Positions 40,494 to 45,691 of a stretch of 45,691 bases of DNA are shown here, piece after piece (within the stretch, counting starts at the first letter, position 1; the number at the start of each line of letters is the position of its first letter). The notes beneath the pieces were generated by a model. That model saw nothing but the letters and a program-made list of their open reading frames with translations, was not told the DNA's origin and searched no databases. A program made the translations under genes and the position numbers. Location: assembly GCA_021792855.1 (NCBI GenBank), contig JAJYTW010000007.1, forward strand, positions 1 through 45,691, in the 5' to 3' direction. The DNA is from Actinomycetes bacterium. Lineage in GTDB: Bacteria; Actinomycetota; Actinomycetes; Streptosporangiales; Streptosporangiaceae.

Positions 40494-41222
40494 ATGACGA
40501 GATTTGTGGACCAGGACCTAACCGACGCCGAATTCCGTGAGTGTGACCTGACTCGCGCGCGTCTGATCGGGGTGGTGATGCAGGACGCCGTCATCGACGG
40601 ACTGGTGGGCAACCTGATGGTCAACGGAGTAGAGGTGACGTCGTACGTCGAGGCCGAACTCGACCGGCGGTATCCAGCGCGACGGCTGATCGGCTCCGCC
40701 GATCCGGCCGAACTGCTGCGGGGCTTCCGGCAGCTTCGGGCCGACTGGGCCGCCACGCTCGGCCGGCCCAATGGCCTGCCCGAAGGTTCCGAGCATCAGC
40801 GCGTCGGCGGCGAGTGGTCGGCAGTGGAGACGCTGCGCCATCTGGTGTTCGTGCACGACTCGTGGTTCCGTCGCTGCTGCCTGGGATCGACCGCGCTGTT
40901 CACGGCGATCGGACTGGCGAGCGAGGCCGTCCCTGATCAGGAAGCGCAGGGCCTGGATCGGGCGGCAGCCCCAAGCCTGCACGAGGTGCTGGCGGTGCGC
41001 GACGCGCAGGGTGCCGAGCTAGAACGCTGGCTGTCGGCCGTGACACCCGATGAACTCTCAGCGCCCGCTCCCGTGCCGACTGGGCCAGGATGGCCGCCGT
41101 ATGCCAAGGGGAAGTCGGTGCTCGAATGCGTCCACGTGGTATTGAATGAGGAATGGGCGCATCACGGCTTCTGCGTTCGCGACCTAGATCTACTCCGGCG
41201 CTGGACGCTGCACGGCCGCTGA
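40494..41222 (+). CDS. DinB family protein with pentapeptide-repeat N terminus
   Basis: A 242-residue protein. The first about 45 residues show pentapeptide-repeat character (FVDQDLTDAEFRECDLTRARLIGVVM, A/D-L/F pattern). The rest is a DinB-like four-helix domain with metal-ligand histidines in TLRHLVFVHDSW and EEWAHHGFCVRDLDLL. DinB-like enzymes include thiol-dependent transferases; actinobacterial members may use mycothiol. No Shine-Dalgarno is present: GATACT lies 6 nt upstream of the ATG, consistent with a leaderless message. The activity is unknown. Directly downstream lies a decayed AraC regulator. Confidence 0.85.
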   Translation: MTRFVDQDLTDAEFRECDLTRARLIGVVMQDAVIDGLVGNLMVNGVEVTSYVEAELDRRYPARRLIGSADPAELLRGFRQLRADWAATLGRPNGLPEGSEHQRVGGEWSAVETLRHLVFVHDSWFRRCCLGSTALFTAIGLASEAVPDQEAQGLDRAAAPSLHEVLAVRDAQGAELERWLSAVTPDELSAPAPVPTGPGWPPYAKGKSVLECVHVVLNEEWAHHGFCVRDLDLLRRWTLHGR

Positions 41223-41245
41223 CCCGGTATCCGAACCCGGATCCG

Positions 41246-41580
41246 AGCCTGCACGGGTCCGTGGTGACACTCGACGATCTGTGCAGCCAGGACGCGGCAC
41301 GGCTCATCGGACGGCTCGGCGACCTGTCCTCCCGGGAGGATCGCTTCGCGCTGACCGTCGCCTGACTTGCCCGCCACTGCGTGGCAAGCGCGCCGCGAGG
41401 CTGGTCCGCTTCGACCACGCCGTCCATGCCCTGGCCGCAGGCCAGCACCCGGCTGGGGTCGCGGCCGATCGCGGCTACGCCGATAAGTCCCACCTGCACC
41501 GGGACGTCCTGGCGTTCGCCGGGGTGACCCCGGTGGCCGTGGCCAGCGAACCGTTCCTCGCGGCCGACGTCATCGCCTGG
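41246..41580 (+). pseudogene. Decayed AraC-family regulator
   Basis: Two short stretches of AraC-type sequence sit in different frames. The first (41246-41365) reads HGSVVTLDDLCSQDAARLIGRL...SREDRFALTVA, the end of the ligand-binding half, and stops at TGA. The second (about 41390-41580) reads KRAARLVRFDHAVHALAAGQ...HLHRDVLAFAGVTPVAVASEP, the second helix-turn-helix with its recognition region. Between them about 50-60 codons including the first helix-turn-helix are missing, and the frame has shifted. No start codon or N-terminal domain is present; the first stretch begins close behind the DinB stop. It is not expected to work. Confidence 0.7.
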
Positions 41581-41646
41581 GGATGGCCCAGGCCGGGCAC
41601 TCCCGGCGCCGAACCGGTCCTGCCGCGGCCCGGCCGCCAGTGGCCG

Positions 41647-41820
41647 CTACGCGGAGCGGCCTCCGAAGATCCGGCTGAAGAAGCCGCCCCCGCGGGGCTC
41701 GCGCGGGTGGCCGGGGCAGCGCTTGGACGCGGGCACCCCGCGCATGACCTGCTGAACGTGCTGGCCGCATCCGGCCCATGTGGTCTTCCCGCAGGTCCGG
41801 CACTTGACGGCATGACACAT
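41647..41820 (-). CDS. Small zinc-ribbon-like protein
   Basis: A 57-residue protein, MCHAVKCRTCGKTTWAGCGQ then HVQQVMRGVPASKRCPGHPRE. The cysteines and histidines (CxxC, CGQH, CPGH) suggest one bound metal ion, and the end GGGFFSRIFGG is a conserved tail I have seen in related actinobacterial small hypothetical proteins. AAGGAG lies 7 nt before the ATG at 41820, a strong start. The function is unknown; it overlaps no real gene and is antisense only to non-coding DNA behind the AraC remnant. Confidence 0.8.
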   Translation of the reverse strand: MCHAVKCRTCGKTTWAGCGQHVQQVMRGVPASKRCPGHPREPRGGGFFSRIFGGRSA

Positions 41821-42006
41821 GAGAGAACTCCTTCTCGTGGTTGACCAACGCGAGTGTATACCCGTTGGGGTATTTGTTCGTGTCGGCCGAGTGCGGCCAC
41901 GTGCCATGCCGAGGTCCGGTGACTGGCCCGCTTTCGCTACCCGCCCTGACAGCGGGCGGCGCGGTAGCCTGGCTCACCGATAGCACGCGGCTGGCAGGAG
42001 AACCGG

Positions 42007-44256
42007 ATGCCGATCACCCCGAGAGAGCGGCTGGCGCGGGTGCTCGCGGGGTCACGCCCGCCCGCCGCCTTCAGCGCCCAGCTGTCACTTCCCGCGAGGA
42101 ACATCGGGCTGACGGTGGCGGGTGCGGGACCGATCAGCCTCCCCGTCCTCGCGGCGCAGGCCAAGAAAATGATCGCCAGCGCGCGGCCGGCCCGGTTCGG
42201 CCGGGGTGAGCAGACGCTGATGGACCTGAGCGTGCGCGACACCTGGGAGATCACGCCGGACCAGGTGACGCTGACCGGGCTGGACTGGGACGCGATCCTG
42301 GCCGAGGTGCATAACGAGCTTGGCCTGCCGGCCGGAGCGCGACTGCGGGCCGAGCCGCACGCGCTGCTGGTGTACGGCAAGGGGCAGTTCTTCCTGCCGC
42401 ATCAGGACTCTGAGCAGGACGACGCGATGGTCGGCACGCTCGTGGTGTCGCTGCCGTCGTCGCACACCGGCGGGGAACTCGTCGTTAGGCACAATACCGA
42501 GAGCGCGGTGTACCGGGGGTCCGCGACCGAGGTGACGATGACCGCCTTCTACGCCGACTGCCGCCATGAGGTCAAGCCGGTGCGCTCCGGTTACCGGGTC
42601 ACCTACACCTTCAACCTGCTGCTGGCCGACGCCTCCGCCGGCGAGGCACCGGCCGGCCCGTCGGAGCTGGCCGCGAGGTACCTTGCCGAGCACTTCACTA
42701 CCAGGGTCTCCCGGTGGGACGGCGATGACCAGGAGCCGCCAAGCCGGCTCGTCTACCTGCTGGACCATGAGTACACCCAGCGCGGGCTGAGCTGGGAGCG
42801 GCTCAAGGGGGCCGACGCCGAGCGGGCCTCGCTCCTGCTGGCCGCCGCGCAGGACGCGGACTGCGAGGCGGTGCTCGCCCTCTGTGAGATCAACGAGACC
42901 TGGGACGCCGAGCCGGAACGCCGCGGCCGTGCCGCGGAACCTGCCCACCGGATCAACTCTGAGCTGACCCTGAACTGGTGGACCGCGGCGCCCGGCGGCG
43001 CGCCGATCTCCCTCTACGTGCCGGATGAGCAGGTGTGCGCGTCGACGCCGTCGGCGGCCCTGAAGCCCTACGACTCCGAGTACACGGGCTACATGGGGAA
43101 CTACGGCAACACGATCGACCGCTGGTACCGGCGGGCAGCGATCATCGTGTGGCCGAGAACGCACGCATTCGCGGCTCGGGCGGAGGCGTCGCCGTCGTGG
43201 GCGCTGGCCGAGCTCAGCGGCCGCCTGGACGCTGGCGAACTGGCGAGTGCCCGGGCCGACGCCCAGTCCGTCGCGCCATTCTGGAATGCGCCCGAGCCCG
43301 GTCTGCTCGCGCCCGCCCTGAACGTCGCCGCGGGACTCGCGGATCCCGACATCGCGCTCATGCTGCTGCGGCCGTTCCCGGTCGAGTGGGTCAACCCGGT
43401 GCACGCGGATGGGCTGGCGGCGCTTGTCACGCGGTACGACGAGACGTGGCACCGCAGCCTCCTGGATGCGTGGTTCAGCTCACGGGTCAGGTGGCACACC
43501 ACCGGACAGCCAGACCGCGCGAACTGGGTCAGCGCCCTGCCCGGGCTCACCGCGGCGCTGCGGGACGCCGGAGCGGAGGCCACCGCCGGGCGGCTGCTCG
43601 CTGCGTCGTGGCGCTGGCTGGCTGGTGACATCCGGCTCTGGCTCAACCAGCCCGCACCGGCCGAACGACGTAAGCGCCTCGCCGACCTGGGCAGGCCACT
43701 GGCCGGCCTGCTTGCGGCCGCGGACGGCACGCCGCTGGCCGACGAGATCGCGGCCGTGCTGCGGGCGCACGACGATGACGTGCTCGCCTGCCTGCTGCCG
43801 ATGCTCCGGGCGGCCGGCACCGGACCGAGCGCGGCGCTCGCGGCGCTGGCCCGGGACTGCGAGCGCCGGCTCGTCGCGATCACCGGGCGCCCGGCGCGTC
43901 CCGCCGACGACTGGTCGGTCCCCTGGCCCGGAGGCTGCGGCTGCGACCTGTGCGGCACGCTCGGCGGATTCCTCGCCGACCGCGGGGAACGCACACTGGA
44001 GTGGCCGCTCGCCGAGGCCCGCCGCAAGCACGTCGCCGACCAGATCAGGGCCGGCGAACTGCCGGTAAGCCATCAGGTCTGGAAGTTCGGCAGCCCGTAC
44101 ACGCTGGTGCTGACCAAGACCGATGAACTGTTCCGCCGCGAGGCCAGGGCACGCAAGGAAGCGGCGGCCAGCCTGGAATGGCTGACCGCCGCACTGACGG
44201 CCGGCTGTCCGGGCGCGGCGGGCCTGCGCCGAAGGCAGCGCCCGACCGTTATCTGA
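42007..44256 (+). CDS. Large 2OG-Fe(II) oxygenase-like protein
   Basis: A 749-residue protein. The N-terminal about 210 residues form a double-stranded beta-helix oxygenase domain with the metal triad His132, Asp134 (FLPHQDSEQ) and His187 (FYADCRHEVKP), and Arg197 in SGYRVTYTFNLLL as the likely 2-oxoglutarate ligand, resembling prolyl-4-hydroxylase-type domains. The remaining 500 residues are helical and alanine/leucine-rich and end with CGCDLCGTLGGFL and KFGSPYTLVLTKTDELFRREARARKEAAASLEWL, a region I do not recognise. AGGAG lies 6 nt before the ATG. It stands alone on its strand between two non-coding stretches. A protein or nucleic-acid hydroxylase role is possible, but the substrate is unknown. 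Confidence 0.8.
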   Translation: MPITPRERLARVLAGSRPPAAFSAQLSLPARNIGLTVAGAGPISLPVLAAQAKKMIASARPARFGRGEQTLMDLSVRDTWEITPDQVTLTGLDWDAILAEVHNELGLPAGARLRAEPHALLVYGKGQFFLPHQDSEQDDAMVGTLVVSLPSSHTGGELVVRHNTESAVYRGSATEVTMTAFYADCRHEVKPVRSGYRVTYTFNLLLADASAGEAPAGPSELAARYLAEHFTTRVSRWDGDDQEPPSRLVYLLDHEYTQRGLSWERLKGADAERASLLLAAAQDADCEAVLALCEINETWDAEPERRGRAAEPAHRINSELTLNWWTAAPGGAPISLYVPDEQVCASTPSAALKPYDSEYTGYMGNYGNTIDRWYRRAAIIVWPRTHAFAARAEASPSWALAELSGRLDAGELASARADAQSVAPFWNAPEPGLLAPALNVAAGLADPDIALMLLRPFPVEWVNPVHADGLAALVTRYDETWHRSLLDAWFSSRVRWHTTGQPDRANWVSALPGLTAALRDAGAEATAGRLLAASWRWLAGDIRLWLNQPAPAERRKRLADLGRPLAGLLAAADGTPLADEIAAVLRAHDDDVLACLLPMLRAAGTGPSAALAALARDCERRLVAITGRPARPADDWSVPWPGGCGCDLCGTLGGFLADRGERTLEWPLAEARRKHVADQIRAGELPVSHQVWKFGSPYTLVLTKTDELFRREARARKEAAASLEWLTAALTAGCPGAAGLRRRQRPTVI

Positions 44257-44677
44257 CGTGGACGACCGCGGGGTTGACCTCCTAGCCGGCCGGCAGTGCG
44301 ATCAGGAAGCCGTGCTGCATGCTGCTCGGGAGCCTGGGAGATCGCTCCGTACCGCGCGGGAATGAACCACGCCCGGGCGGGGCTGTACACTGAGGTCGTA
44401 GTTGTCTTGTGTGCCTGCATGAACCGCACGCTCGCAGTCAGCGCGGTTGCGGGCGCCACTTCAGGGTTCTGGGGAAGTCGCGTCGAGAACCGGCCCGGAT
44501 GCCGCACCGTGCGGACCCGAACCCGGCCCCTAAGGAGTCCGATCTGTCGCCGTGCCCTGGCGACCACGACGTCAGTGCCGCGATGGACGAGTTCCCGGCC
44601 GGGCCATCCCGCCCTCCGCGTCCCCAGGTGAATACAGAGCTGGAGTAGTAGTTGCATTTCAAGCTAGGTGAGTGTGC
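44257..44677 (+). promoter_or_regulatory. Long leader of the DEAD-box gene
   Basis: The 421 bp hold a -10-like TACACT at 44386-44391, which would give a leader of about 280 nt, and a hairpin GTCGCC/GGCGAC (44546-44564). A GTG-started frame 44409-44648 (79 codons) has high GC3 in its second half but no recognisable relative; it is too weak to call a gene. Confidence 0.35.
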
Positions 44678-45691
44678 GTGACCGAGGATTACGGCGACGA
44701 CGCGACCGGGTTCGCCGAACTGGCGCTGGCCCCGGAACTGAACCGGGCCCTGGCCGGCCTTGGTTACGAAGAACCGACGCCGATTCAGCGGGCCGCCATC
44801 CCGCCGCTGCTCGCGGGCCGGGACCTGGTCGGTCAGGCCGCGACCGGGACCGGGAAGACCGCGGCATTCGCGATTCCCGTGCTCCAGCGTGTCCTGGCGG
44901 CCGGTCAGCGGACCGAACCGCTCGCCCTGGTGCTGGTGCCGACGCGCGAACTCGCCATGCAGGTGTCCGCGGCGATGCGCGGGTACGGGCGTGAGTTCGG
45001 CGCCCGAGTCCTGCCGGTCTACGGCGGCGAGCCGATCGGCCGGCAGCTTGGCCCGTTGCGGCGCGGTGTCGACGTCGTGGTGGCGACACCCGGGCGCGCG
45101 CTGGATCACATCAACCGGGGGACGCTGACGCTGGCCGGCCTTGAGGTGATCGTCCTCGACGAGGCGGACGAGATGCTCGACATGGGCTTCGCCGAGGAAA
45201 TCGAGGAGATCCTCGGCCACACCCCGGAGGGCCGGCAGACCGCGCTGTTCTCGGCGACCATGCCACCGCGGATCGACGGCATGGTGCGCCGCCACCTGCG
45301 CGGACCGGTGCGGGTGGAACTCGGCCGCCGGGCCGACTCGGCGCGCGCCGGGAACACGCTCGTCCGGCAGACTGCCTACCTCGTCCCGCGCGGGCACAAG
45401 CCGGCGGCCCTCGGGCGCATCCTCGATGTGGAGATGCCCGCGGCCGCGGTCGTCTTCTGCCGCACCAGGGACCAGGTCGACCAGGTGACCGAGACCCTGA
45501 ACGCCCGTGGTTACCGTGCCGAGGCGCTGCACGGCGGGATGGGCCAGCAGCAGCGGGACCGGGTTATGGGCCGGCTGCGCGGCGAGAGCCTCGACCTGCT
45601 CGTAGCCACCGACGTGGCCGCTCGCGGCCTCGATATCGAGCACCTCACGCACGTGGTGAACTACGACGTGCCGAGCGCCCCGGAGTCGTAT
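44678..45691 (+). CDS. DEAD-box RNA helicase (3' end outside window)
   Basis: The first 338 codons of a DEAD-box ATP-dependent RNA helicase. Read in order: Q motif GYEEPTPIQRAA, motif I ATGTGKT, Ia PTRELAMQV, Ib TPGR, II VLDEADEMLDMGF, III SAT, IV VVFCRTR and V ATDVAARGLDIEHLTHVVNYDVPS. Motif VI lies beyond the window end. Such enzymes unwind structured RNA and help ribosome assembly and mRNA decay, often under cold stress. The GTG start at 44678 has AGGTGA 7 nt upstream. The frame is unbroken to the last base, so the gene is cut only by the window edge. Confidence 0.95.
   Translation, partial: MTEDYGDDATGFAELALAPELNRALAGLGYEEPTPIQRAAIPPLLAGRDLVGQAATGTGKTAAFAIPVLQRVLAAGQRTEPLALVLVPTRELAMQVSAAMRGYGREFGARVLPVYGGEPIGRQLGPLRRGVDVVVATPGRALDHINRGTLTLAGLEVIVLDEADEMLDMGFAEEIEEILGHTPEGRQTALFSATMPPRIDGMVRRHLRGPVRVELGRRADSARAGNTLVRQTAYLVPRGHKPAALGRILDVEMPAAAVVFCRTRDQVDQVTETLNARGYRAEALHGGMGQQQRDRVMGRLRGESLDLLVATDVAARGLDIEHLTHVVNYDVPSAPESY

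Overview
The window is high-GC DNA with the codon bias of a filamentous-type actinobacterium. Supporting signs are a mycothiol-dependent maleylpyruvate isomerase family enzyme, a luciferase-like (probably F420-dependent) oxidoreductase, an actinobacterial ilvBNC-leuB-cimA order and several genes that look leaderless. No tRNA, rRNA, CRISPR array, transposase or phage gene was seen. Genus cannot be fixed from the sequence alone.

Layout. 1-2.6 kb: end of a TPR protein, a family 4 glycosyltransferase and a YbaK-type deacylase. 2.6-7.5 kb (minus strand): an MFS transporter and two tandem Tat-lipoprotein arylsulfotransferase-like enzymes. 7.7-16.5 kb (minus): a large branched-chain amino acid block in two transcription units, leuC-leuD and ilvB-ilvN-ilvC-leuB-cimA. 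Each unit is preceded by its own leader peptide rich in Ile/Val/Leu codons, and the two leaders share a hairpin element. CimA with LeuCDB makes 2-oxobutyrate from pyruvate, and IlvBNC then uses it for isoleucine (and pyruvate for valine). 16.6-19.4 kb: a large MalT-like LuxR regulator. 19.6-24.8 kb: small stress-type genes (DUF1269, DUF2252, a cysteine-free carboxymuconolactone decarboxylase homologue, a cold-shock protein, a mycothiol-dependent enzyme, a GNAT acetyltransferase). Three copies of a 17-nt element and other unexplained repeats lie between them. 25.0-29.1 kb: MFS transporter, sphingosine-1-phosphate-lyase homologue and FGGY kinase, the last two only 2 bp apart; this is the most interesting candidate pathway. 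29.3-36.4 kb: a papain-like protein, a TMEM175-type channel, a secreted GH25 lysozyme with lectin domain, citrate synthase, an SDR and an NlpC/P60 hydrolase. 36.4-37.1 kb: a gene-poor stretch with an 11-bp-phased repeat array. 37.1-45.7 kb: an MscS fragment, a luciferase-like monooxygenase, a serine beta-lactamase-like hydrolase, a DinB protein, a decayed AraC regulator, a small zinc-binding protein, a large 2OG-Fe(II) oxygenase and the start of a DEAD-box helicase that runs off the window.

How it fits together. The amino acid block is the only large coherent pathway. Its genes overlap or abut by 1-4 bases at five junctions (leuC/leuD, ilvB/ilvN, ilvC/leuB, leuB/cimA and, after a 90-bp gap, ilvN/ilvC), which suggests translational coupling, and both leaders point to attenuation by charged branched-chain tRNA. 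The remainder reads as accessory chromosome: cell-wall hydrolases, stress proteins and orphan enzymes, with two gene remnants. Most individual genes are separated by good GC-rich hairpins, several of them placed between convergent genes.
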